DNA of 64,000 nt from Candolleomyces eurysporus (taxonomy: Eukaryota > Basidiomycota > Agaricomycetes > Agaricales > Psathyrellaceae). Location of the stretch: assembly GCA_027579435.1 (NCBI GenBank), contig JANBPK010001038.1:165528-229527 (forward strand). The letters are read 5' to 3'. Made by a program: the position numbers and the translations under genes. Of the stretch, positions 48,900-59,104 are shown piece by piece (position 1 is the first letter of the stretch; every line of letters begins with the position of its first letter). The notes below the pieces were generated by a model. The model saw only the letters and a program-made list of their open reading frames with translations. It was not told the origin of the DNA and searched no databases.

Positions 48900-49590
48900 A
48901 GGAAGAGTTGAACGATGAAAATCAAGGGAATAGTAGTACAAAGAACGAGACCGACCATGTCCGATGCAGTCAGGCAGCGGCATCTCTGCTCACACATCCG
49001 CACTCACATAACGGCACACTCCTGTGGGCAAAGCTGCTCACACCACGACTCCTGCCTCGCCTTCATATTCTTAACCTTGATCGCCCCTCCCGTCCTCTTC
49101 ACCTCAATAGACACCTCCTTCTCCGGCTCACCCTCCTCGGGAACATCATACCACCGCACAAGCGTCTGCCCCTCCACACGCCACTTGCCTTCGCTAACCT
49201 TCACCTCCACATCCACCACGTCCTCCCCGTCGTCAACAGTCCCGGGAACGATCGACAAAACACTGTCCTTCTTGCGCGACGCTGCCTTGCCCTTGATGAG
49301 GTTCGAGTGGAAGAGAGGCGCAGCACCAACAGGGAGAACGTTACGCTCACCGCTGCTCATCTGCGGATCAACGGCAGTGGCAACCGAGCCAACCGACTCG
49401 TCGCCCCTGAGGCCAGTAGACGGAAGGACGGGCGAATCCATGGAGGCAGGGGTCGAAGTACCACCATCCAATCCTGTCGGTCTGGCTAGTGCAGCGGAGA
49501 AGGCATTGGCCTGTGTTGCGACCAACGACTCGCTCGAGTTCGAGGAGACAGTCGAGACCGACCGTGAATCGATATCCTTCTGTTGAGCAC
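48900..49590 (-). pseudogene. GH5 gene 3'-end fragment b (long open frame)
   Basis: Copy of the last about 195 codons of the GH5 gene. On the minus strand it reads [58 protein letters not shown] and [20 protein letters not shown], ending CPQECAVM with TGA at 49004. It has no internal stop, but the catalytic domain and any start are missing. At about 49590 it joins abruptly to a DUF6535 upstream remnant. Best read as a recent partial duplicate. Confidence 0.75.
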
Positions 49591-49857
49591 ATAAGGTAGG
49601 TGGGTGCTCGATGGCGCGAGGTCCCATAAGCATACCAACCAAATGGTGCTGACAACACCCCTTGCCCAAGTCAAAACGCGAGCAAACCGAACATCCAGCG
49701 CAATTCAATTGCTTGAGGGTCTACTGTCCTGAGCGGAAACGTCGTCAGCTGAATAAGCCCTTCATTGAACACAAAATGCACAGTATATGGTATACTTGGG
49801 GATGCAATGAGTAAAGAGTGGTCTAGGCATGCATGCTTGCGTATGAGTAGATCTAGT
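49591..49857. repeat. Deletion scar: upstream end of a lost DUF6535 copy joined to GH5 3' flank
   Basis: 49590-49710 (gggtgct, gaggtccca, ccaaatggtgctgacaaca, caattcaattgcttg) matches the region just upstream of DUF6535 copy 4 (53815-53965). No DUF6535 body accompanies it. 49760-49850 then matches the GH5 3' flank. A sixth DUF6535 gene seems to have been lost between two GH5 pieces. Confidence 0.65.
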
Positions 49858-50680
49858 AATCAAGCGGGACGTAGATTTCCGTTCCGAGTGGTTCCTCCTC
49901 CGCTTCCTCGTCTTCCTCCTTTGATCTGCCCAGGCTTTATCGGCCGTCGACAGACGCTTTGGCTTCTCCTACCCAACCCTTCCTCGTTCGGCTGGTCTTC
50001 ATGCGTGACGGTGATTGACAACTTGAACGTCGCCTTGTTCAGGTGAAAAAAAGTCTTTGGCTTGCCAACGGTCTTGACAGGGTACGGCTGATTGAACGCT
50101 TTGACCGCCCTAGCACCTCCGACAAGAAGTCAAAAGGGTTCGAGTGCCGTCCCAGCTCGGTAGGACCACCCTCTTCCTCCCACGACTCTGCATCGGTCAA
50201 TGTCGCAGTACCCAGCGTAGCCAAACTGAACGACGATGCCGCGGCGACCATCGCCAACGACGGTCTCGGTTGCACATGTTTTCCTTCACCGTCACCCGAC
50301 GGCACCAAAGGCACCTGACTCTCCGCAGGTCCTCCTCCTCCTTCTGTCTGGATCCCTCTGCTTCTCCCACACATCCGAAGGACTCCACAGACTCAAATCC
50401 TCCATATTCCACCCATCTCCCCACTCGTGGCTATGATCGTCAGGGCAAAACGTCCAAATCGTATAATTCAACGCGTTTTCGCCATGGCACGCATTGAGGT
50501 TCGCATCCAACGCCTTCTGCTGCTGACTATAATCGCCCTTATGCTTCGCCCCATCAGTCCACCCATACGCCTTCTTCCCATCCATATCGATATCCTTCTG
50601 TTGAGCACAAACAGACCTCTGGCGAGAGGGCGAATCCAGGAGACATGGGTGGGCGAAATAAATACCTCTTTGACTTGATG
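49858..50680 (-). pseudogene. GH5 gene fragment c (rearranged)
   Basis: Contains the end of the catalytic domain and the start of the C-terminal domain: [78 protein letters not shown] and [20 protein letters not shown]. After PFDFLS a frameshift breaks it. The order is scrambled: at about 50590-50600 the text AQQKDID, which belongs some 870 bp further downstream in the parent gene, is joined directly to MDGKKAYG. Fragment c preserves the frame through GWTDGAKHK and thereby exposes the one-base excess in the parent at 60506-60512. Confidence 0.75.
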
Positions 50681-50938
50681 CATGTCTGCGACGTCTGTCC
50701 CAGAACCTGAGTCGAAGTTGGTCACAAGTTTCAAGCCTGTGAGTACCATGTATACCATACCTCAGAATGCATTGTTCCGCACGATATATCAAGATACCTT
50801 GTGATACATGATGCGTATATAAAAGATCGCGATTTCTGAATCCCAATTTCATTTTTTGCAAAGATCTCACAAGCTTGTGTATCTAGAGTGAGACATACCC
50901 CACCTGGAGAGGTATCATTTGTGCACTTTTGCCGACGT

Positions 50939-53765
50939 TCAAAATTGCGACCCTACAAAATATAATGTCATTTAGCCAGACTATGGGAACAACGAGTTGG
51001 TAACGCACTCACCTTTTCGAAAAATGTCTGCCAGTAGCCTTTTGCACTCCCTATCCCATGAATCATAGCCGCAATTATCGCGCACTGCCTCTAAGAACCT
51101 CTGAGTTGGTTTCCATGTTTCCGATTCCAACTTCCGACTAGTGCCATTCGGTTGGACTCGAAGGAGAGGCTCTGAGATATCTGACAGAACCGATTTATTC
51201 CACCCCTTGAGTTGCTTCTCGGCTTGGATAGGCCCTTCTGCTTCCAGGAAAGCCGTCATGATGTTGAAAATTTCTGTATAAACCGACCACTGGGAATAGC
51301 GCAATCGCGACAATAACAATGCAGTGAGAGATAGGACGATAGGTACCTTGCCTCTCGCACATTCCTTGGCCAAAACGTCGAGAATGGTTTCTTGAGGGAT
51401 ATCAGAAAGATCGTTTTGTCCAAAAGGGTTGTCCTTAGCGGTCGCTTGGAACGTATGCACAAAAGCTGTCTCTATCGTGCTGAGGCGCTCGTCGTCCAAA
51501 AGGAAAATGGTTTGCTGGCCGTCGGCAAGTAGTCGAAAGAAGCAGAGGAGAGCTCCCGCTCGAGTTACCCTGAAAAAGTGATCACGATAAAATAAATGGC
51601 CTCCAGGAATGTTTAGGATGAAGGCGGTTATGAGAACATGGTTGTAGTTGTAATCCAGATCGATACCCTGCCATGGCGAGGAGGGAAACGCATCCATCAT
51701 CAAGGCGGCAAGCTCTTCCACTCGCTCAGTAGCCAGATCGCTTATTGACGAACGGGTTGTCATAGATTTGATCTCCATCTGGTAGTCCCGAAGAATCTTG
51801 GAATTCTCGTTGAAACCCTCATGGATATCCTAGAGCACATGATGTGAGCAGATTAACACGATCGTTAAACAGTAAGCATACCTGAATGGTCCGAGCCCCC
51901 AGCGCCATACGAAGCTTCCAAACGTCATCTTTCAAGCCCTCTAGAGATGGTACAGCAATGACCACGGCGGAAAGTGTGTGCAATAGAGACCGAAAATTGT
52001 CGTGAAACGCGGCTCCACGGTTGAGCGATCTTGCGCGACGTGACAGAATACGCGTCGAAAGCTGGACTGCTCGGGTCATGTTTTGACAATGATCCTTGCT
52101 TAGCAGTTTCCCATCCAGATATGAGGTTATGAGGCGACAGCAGTTCAAAGCTTGCTGATTGCATGTCTCTCTCAAGAGCACGAAGAGGGTGAACGCCATC
52201 ACAAGGGTCCACATATGCTCTTCTTCAAACTCGGCACCCGTTGTGAGTGCGGTTAGTGGCCAGCTCTCCGGGAGTTTTATCTCTATCGCGAAACGTTAGC
52301 GAGAATAGTACGGCAGAAGAATCGTCTCACTTACCTATGTCCGGGGTCTCGTTTCTGAAACCTAACCTTATGTTCCATACCCATAGACCGTCATCCAAAA
52401 ACGTTTGGAGTATGCGTTTTCTAATAGCGATTTGCAGGGATGGAGCTCCGGCAAGGATGGACGATGTTGACAGCTCGAGAAGCAAATTCCATCCGTCTTT
52501 TGCCCTGCTGGGGCCGACCCACTTGTGACGGATCAATCCCAACAAAATCCAGATACAGGGCTCGAATTCAGGGGAATCAGTCAAATCCTGGATTCGAAAT
52601 GGCGCTTCGGAATCCTTAAACGTGGAAAGGTAGGTGTAGATAGTTGAAAAGACCTGCGTGAACACCGGGCCTCCTAGCAAATTGCCAAGGTCATTCACTG
52701 ATTGCAATCCGCGTTCGTCATCTTCTGATCCAAGGACGGAAATAGGAATGTAGTCTGCGCACAATACGCAAAGAACCTGGGGAGCGACAGTGCCAGGAAG
52801 GGAGACTGCACATGAGAAAACCTTCTTGATCAGGCCTGGGTTCGAAGTTCCCAAAGAACGTTGGACCCATATGAGACCTTTGGCTTCGTATGATGCATCA
52901 TCTTGGGACCGGATAATTTGGATTCCGTGGTCTACCCAGTCGCCCTCACTGGGCATCTTCCAACGAGATTGAGCTTCTGGGAAGAACCATCGGGATACGG
53001 AATAGGAGATTCGGTAGAAGAGCCATGCCTGAACGGACTGGAAAGGGCATAGGGGCTGGCACACTGGCGCGATTGTGGTCAAAACAAAGATCAAGACCGA
53101 AATCGCAATCAGTGAGGTTGTCGGAGCTGCAACGATTGGGTGCAGTATCCATAGGAAACTGATGAGGCCAGCGTAAAAGAGGAGGACTGCAACGACCAAT
53201 TGAAGGGGAAGGTACTCGATGATGGTAGGAACTTTCCATCGGCTAAGTAACTGGAAACGGAGATGGCGTAAAGCGAAGCGCTGCCTCGGTGAAGGGACGA
53301 AAGTCCCGACATCCCACACGTATTCTGTCAACCATTGCTTCGCTAGAATCGTGACAAGCACAGTATTCATAGCGAGGACCAAGCTGCAGTACCAGAGTGT
53401 GTTGGTGGCGACGCTATGGGATCTAGGAGCATGGGTTTCGTCTGGACCAAGCAGTTTGGAGGATTCGACGAGGAAGGCCGTGACAACGGCAGAGAAAAGC
53501 GCCGCCTGTACTGAAGGATTTAGGGAAAGCTATCTCATACAATCCTGGCACGTACAAATACCAATAGTGTATCAAGTCCCCGATGCCAATTGCGTAGTAT
53601 TGCTTCGTCATAGTCGCGGACGGCTGTAACACAATCGACCCAATCGAACGATGTCTGATCAGTCTCCTGGGTCCTTTTGGAATAGATGCGGTGATTGTCG
53701 CCAATTTCACTGGACTATTGGACGGCTCGAGGTTGCCAGCCGTCGTCAAACCTGTAACCGGACAT
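50939..53765 (-). pseudogene. DUF6535 membrane protein, array copy 4 (early in-frame stop)
   Basis: Body intact and very close to copies 3 and 5: CSLVLAMNTVLVTILAKQW, EYVWDVGTFVPSPRQRF, FQSVQAWLFYRISYSVSRW, LIWVQRSLGTSNPGLIKKVF, EFEEEHMWTLVMAFTLFVL and AGALLCFFRLLADGQQTIF are all present, with a possible short last exon giving a stop at 50939 (otherwise 50981). The only in-frame start I can find (MSGYRFDDGWQPRAVQ, 53765) runs into TAG after 16 codons, before the conserved DWVDCVTAVRDYDEA of exon 1. No homopolymer is involved, so this looks like a real nonsense change unless another first exon exists. Listed as pseudogene with reservation. Confidence 0.65.
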
Positions 53766-53999
53766 GGGTGAGAGGAAGGGAGAGAATGGGTTAAGGAAGG
53801 GGGATAATGGGCTAGGCAGGCGGGTGCTTGATGCCGTGAGGTCCCAACTAAATTTTCTTCGTTCACCATAATTATACCGACCAAATGGTGCTGNAAAAAA
53901 CACCCCTTTCCCAGGTCAAAGCACAAGCAAACCGAACTTCCAGCGCAATTCAATTGCTTGGGCGTCTATTCTCCTGAACGAGAACGTTGTCACCCGACT

Positions 54000-54255
54000 A
54001 AAACTGTCATTGAAGTCAAAAACATTGAATGGTACACTCGGAGATGCAGTAAAGTAAAGAGTGGTCTGAGCTTGTGAAGTCGTGAATGGATGAATTGTGA
54101 TACATAGAAAACCATACTCATGAGAGGAGAAATGAGGTGACGGTGCCGAGAGCAGAACGGAGTAACAGGAAAAATCCCGGAAACAAAGACCCGATAGCCG
54201 TAAAAAGAAGATTGGAAGATTGGTAGCACAGAGAACACGAGACCTACCATGTTAC
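54000..54255. repeat. GH5 3' flank copy
   Basis: Matches 58800-59055 downstream of the full GH5 gene (gaatggtacactcggagatgc, agagtggtct, cgtgaatggatgaat, aaaaatcccg, cacgagacc). It continues, after an insertion, into GH5 fragment d at 54850. Confidence 0.7.
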
Positions 54256-54850
54256 CGAGGCATTTTAGCCGAGGTACTAAAGACCTCTTGAAAAAGCGCC
54301 AAGACTATGCACACGGCATCTGCAGCTTCATCCGGCCGGCTTTTTGCGATCATTCATTCCCGCCCACGCTAATGAGGATTGACGAATAATGAGCTGAACA
54401 ATCGTTTCGCGAACAAGAACTTGTCGGTGGTGCTGAGAAACCGAGAGGACGAGCGGCGAGTGATCTCCTATTCTATTCGCCGGTTGGAGGACTTATGGTG
54501 GGATTCTAGACTCTTTCACCGGATCCGTGTCAAGTTTGAAGAGCTACAGGAGGCGGGATATCCGCACATAGCGTTGGAGGAAAATCCCAACCCATATTTG
54601 TGTATCTACGGTAGCTACGCCAACCAGGAGGGGCGACGCGACAAGGGGAGGAATGAGGAAGGTGGCAATGGTCTCAGTGGGGATAGCAACTTGTAGATGC
54701 CTAGTATAACAAATGACAGATATCACCACAGAGCAACGTACCCGAGTTCACAAGAATGTCATCCTCGCTGGTGAAAGGTTAATAGTGAACCAATAGGGCC
54801 AGAAAATGCCTTGGTATATGCTGTGCAAAGCATCAGCCCACTTAACACAG
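54256..54850. mobile_element. Insertion of about 590 bp splitting a GH5 3' flank, with an ORF of 105 codons
   Basis: The parent sequence accgtgtccgatgg (59061-59074) is split here: accatgt ends at about 54255 and tccgatgcagcc resumes at about 54851. The inserted DNA has no match in the window. It holds a plus-strand ORF (54379-54696, MTNNELNNRFANKNLSVVLR, later LEENPNPYLCIYGSYANQEG) that I do not recognise. I see no clear terminal repeats or target duplication, so the kind of element is unknown; it may be filler DNA or a captured gene piece. Confidence 0.5.
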
Positions 54851-55462
54851 GTCCGATGCAGCCAGGCAGCGGTATATCCGCTCACACATCTACCCCTCGC
54901 ATAACGGCACACCCATCCTGTGGACAAAGCTGCTCACACCACGACTCCTGCCTCGCCTTCATTTCCTTAACCTTAATCGGCCCTCCCGTCCTCTTAACGA
55001 CACCTCCTTCTCCGGCTCGCCCTCCTCCGGAACATCATGCCACTACACAAGTGTCTGCCCCGCCACACACCGCTTGCCTTCACTAACCTTCACTTCCACA
55101 TCCACCACGTCCTCCCCATCGTCAACAGTCCCGAGAACGATAGGCAAAACACTGTCCTTCTTGCGCGACGCTGCCTTGCCTTTGACGAGGTTCGAGTGGA
55201 AGAGAAGCGCAGCTCCGACAACAGGGAGAACGTTACGCTCACCGCTGCTCGTCTGCGGATCAACGGCAGTAGCAACCGAGCCAACCGACTCGTTGCCCCT
55301 GAGGCCAGTAGACGGAGGGACGGGCAAATCTATGGACGCAGGGGTTGCAGTACCACTATCCGATTATCCTGTAGGTCTTGCTAGTGCAGCGGAGGAGGCA
55401 TTAGCCTGTGTTGCGAATAACGACTCGGTCGAGTTCAAGGAAACAGTAGAGACCAATTGTGA
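54851..55462 (-). pseudogene. GH5 gene 3'-end fragment d
   Basis: Partial copy of the GH5 C-terminus. Minus strand: [60 protein letters not shown]. Small deletions break the frame after AGQTLV (parent VWWYDVPEE) and again near the end. It is joined at about 55462 to the 3' flank of DUF6535 copy 5. Confidence 0.75.
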
Positions 55463-55698
55463 ATCATTTGGCGTAGGTCTGCGATGTTTGTCTCAGGAAA
55501 TCAAGTCGAAGTTGACCACAAGTTTCAAGCCTCTGCGAGTGCTATGTATACCAATCTGAAGATACTTTGTCGACATACATCGTCCGTCTGGCTACGGGAG
55601 GCTATTGCTGACAGTATATCAATACATGGTTCTTGTTTGAAGATCGCGATTTCTGAGTCCCAATTTCATTGGTTGCGGAATCTCACAAGGTTGTGTAT

Positions 55699-58644
55699 CT
55701 AAACCTCTTGTATATGCGTGCGTTTGAAGATTTTTGACTGCAACTTGGACACTGCAAGATACGGCCTCGTTGAGCCCAGACTACTAGACCACGGGATAGT
55801 AACGCCCACTTACCTTTTTGAAAAACCTTTTCCAACAACTCTTTGTACTCCCCATCCCATAAATCGTGGCCGCAAGTATCGCGCATGACCTCTAAGAACC
55901 TCTGCCGTGTTTCCAATGCTTTCAATTCCACCTCCTGTCTGTGTGGCCATTTGAGACCCTCTTTGATACCCAGCAGAGTCAATTTAATCCACCCCTTGGG
56001 TTGCTTCTCGGCTTGGATAGTCCCCTCTGCTTCCAGGAAAGCCGTCATGATGTTGAGAATCTCTGTATAAACCGACTGGGAATAGCGCAATCGCGAGAAT
56101 AACAATGCAGCGAGAGATAGGACAATAGTTACCCTACCTCTCGTACATCCCCCGGTCAAAACGTCAAGAACGGTTTCTTGAGGGACATCAAAAGGATGTT
56201 CGTTTCTGCCTGAGGAGTCTTCAGCAAACGTCTGGAACGTATGCACGAAAGCCGTTTCCACCGAACTGAGGTGCTCTTCGTCCAAGAGGAAAATTTTTTG
56301 CTCGCCGTCGGCAAGTAGCCGAAAGAAACTCAGGAGAACTCTCGCTCGAGTTTCAGGGAAAGGGAAAGAGCTGTAATAATGGCCACGGCCGACGGGCACA
56401 TCTAGGAAGAAGGCGGTTATGAGAACATGGTTGTGGTTGTAATCCAGAACGACTTTCTGCCACGGGGAGGAGGGAAATGCTTCCACCATCAAGGCGACAA
56501 GTGCTTTCAATCGCTCGTTGGTCAGATCGCTTATTGGCGAACGGTTTCTCGTAGATTCTGGGTCCACCTGGTAGTCCCGGAGAATTTTGGGATTCTCGTT
56601 GAAGCTCTCATGGATATCCTGGAGGACATGTGAGCAGATTAACACGATCGTTATATGGTTGGCATACCTGTGCAGTCCGAGCCGCCAGCATACGGAGCTT
56701 CCAAACGTCATCCTTCAGACCCTCCAGAGATGGTACAGCAGTGGCCGCGGCAGAAAGTGCGCGCAAGAGAGACTGGAGACTGCCGTGAAGCTCCTGATCG
56801 GCGGCTTCACCGCCAATAGGGTCGAGCGATTTCTGGCGACGTAACAGAATACGCGTCNAAAAATTGGACTGCTCGGGTCATGTTTTGACAATGATCCTTG
56901 CTTAGCAGTTTCCCATCCAGATATGAGGTCATGAGGCGACAGCATATCGACGCTCGCGGATTACACGTCTCTATCAAGAGCACGAGGAGGGTGAATGTCA
57001 TCGAAAGGGTCCACAAATGCTCTTCTTCACACTCGGCACCCAGTGTGAGTGCGGTCAGTGGCCAGCTCTCCGGGAGTTTTATTTCTATCTCGAAACATTA
57101 ACAATAGTACAGCAGAAGAATCGCCTCACTTACCCATGCTAGAGGTCCCGGTTGTGAGAGACACCTTGACTGAGGCGTCCCGTACCAATATATCGCCGTC
57201 TTCCAAAAACGCTTGGAAAATCCGTTTTCTAACAGCGGTTTGCAGGGATGGAGTCCTGGCAAGGGTGGACGATGTTGATAGCTCAAGAAGCAAATTCCAT
57301 CCGTCTTGTGCCCTGTCAGGGCCGACCCCTTTGTGACGGACCAACCCCAAAAAAATCCAGATACCGGGTTCAAATTCGGGGGAATCCTGAATTTTAAATG
57401 GTGCTTCGGAATCCTTAAACGTGCAAAGGTAAGCGTAGATGGTTGAATAGACCTGCATGAATAGCAGTCCGCCTAGCAATTCGCCGAGGTCGTTTATCAA
57501 TTGCAGCTTGCGATCGGTATCTTCTGATTCAAGGATGGAGATAGGAATGCGGTCCATGCACAACGCGCAAAGAACCTGGCGAGCAGCAGTGCCAGGAAGG
57601 GAGACTGCGCACGAGAGAACCTTCTTGATCAAGTCTGGGTCCCAAGTTCCCAAAGAACGTTGGACCCATATGAGACCGTCAGCTTCGTACGGTGCGTTGT
57701 CGTGGGACTGGATAATCTGGAGTCCGTGGTCTACCCAATCGCCGTCACTGGGCATCTTCAGACGAGATCGAGCTGCTGGGACGAACCACCGGGATACGGA
57801 ATAGGAGATTCGATAGAATAGCCATGCCTNGGGGGGACTGGAAAGGGCACAGGGGCTGCCACACCGGCGCGATTGTAGTGTAAACAAAGATCAGAACCGA
57901 AATTCCAATCAGAGAGGTTGCCAGAGCTGCAACAATTGGGTGCAGTGTCCACAGGAAACCAATGAGGCCGGCGTAAAAAAGGAGGAGCGCAATGACCAAT
58001 TGAAGGGGAAGGTAGTCGATGATGGTAGGAATTTTCCATTGGCTAAGCAACTGGAAACGGAGTTGGCGTAGGGCGAAGCGCTGCCTCGGTGAAGGTACGG
58101 AAGTCCCCACATCCCAGACATATTCCGTCAGCCATTGCTTCACTAGAATCGTGACAAGCACAGTATTCATAGCGAGGATCAAGCTACAGTACCAGAGTGC
58201 ATTGGTGGTGACACTATGCGATTTAGGAGCATTGATTTCATCTGGACCAAGCAGTTTAGAGGATTCGATGAGGAAGGCTGTAACAACGGCGGAGAAGAGC
58301 GACGCCTGTGATCAAGGGTTTAGAAAGGCTATCTGATAATAAATCCTGGCACGTACAAATACCAATAGTGTGTCAAGTGCACGATACCAATTGCGCAGTA
58401 TCGCTTCGTCATAGTCACGGACGGCTGTGACACAACTGGCCCAATTGGACGATGTTTGGTGAGTCTCCTGGACAGGGATTGGGGGTAAACTATAGCCAAT
58501 GGCGCAGGGGACGGCGCGAATCGAAGGGGGTCTGGGGTGGGGAACGTAGATGATGGACGGGGAAGACCGGGAAGACGGGGGAGACGGGGGGACGGGGCGG
58601 CGGAAGAGGGATGAGGAGGATGGGTTAGGTAGGTCAGTGGCCAT
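55699..58644 (-). CDS. DUF6535 membrane protein, array copy 5 (two Ns in coding exons)
   Basis: Starts MATDLPNPSSSSLFRRPV at 58644 (an ATG at 58665 is also in frame). The Pro/Ser-rich leader is followed by SCVTAVRDYDEAILRNWYRA and LDTLLVF. Membrane exon: CSLILAMNTVLVTILVKQW, EYVWDVGTSVPSPRQRF, DYLPLQLVIALLLFYAGLI and LIGISVLIFVYTTIAPVW. An N at 57830 before six Gs and an N at 56858 before five As each add one base; without them the exons align with copies 3 and 4. Later text: ARVLLSFFRLLADGEQKIFL, DVPQETVLDVLTGGC and EAEGTIQAEKQPKGWIKL. After VFQK a GTAAGT donor points to a short last exon (VSKLQSKIFKRTHIQEV) ending at 55699. It adjoins the full GH5 gene, so this block may be the source of the array. 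Confidence 0.78.
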
Positions 58645-59104
58645 GAGTAGCTGGAGGGAGGTCACAACTAAATTCTGGGGCGATTCCTGGATTCATCCAT
58701 AAGTATACTGCCCAAATGGCGCTGACAAAACACCCTTCGCGCAGTCGAATCGCAAAAACAGCGCAACTAATTACTTAGGCGTCTATTGTCCTGAGCGGGA
58801 ACATCGTGACGCGTATAAACCTGTCATTGAAGTCCAAAACATTATATGGTACACTTGGAGATGCAATAAAGTAAAGAGTGGTCTGTGCTTGTGAAGTCGT
58901 GAATGGATGAATAGTGATACATAGAAAAACATACTCATGAGAGGACGAATGAGGTGATGGTGGCGAGAGCAGGACGTAACAGGAAAAATCCCGAAAACAA
59001 AAACCTGATAGATGAAAAAGAAGCTTGAAAGAGAATGGTAGTACAGAGAACACGAGACCAACCGTGTCCGATGGAGCCAGGCAGCGGCATATCCGCTTAC
59101 GCAC
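58645..59104. promoter_or_regulatory. Upstream region of DUF6535 copy 5 and 3' UTR/flank of the GH5 gene
   Basis: Right part (58800-59104) is the GH5 3' flank that is copied at 48.7, 49.8 and 54.0 kb. Left part is the DUF6535 upstream sequence shared with copies 3 and 4 (ccaaatgg(c/t)gctgacaaa). Confidence 0.6.
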
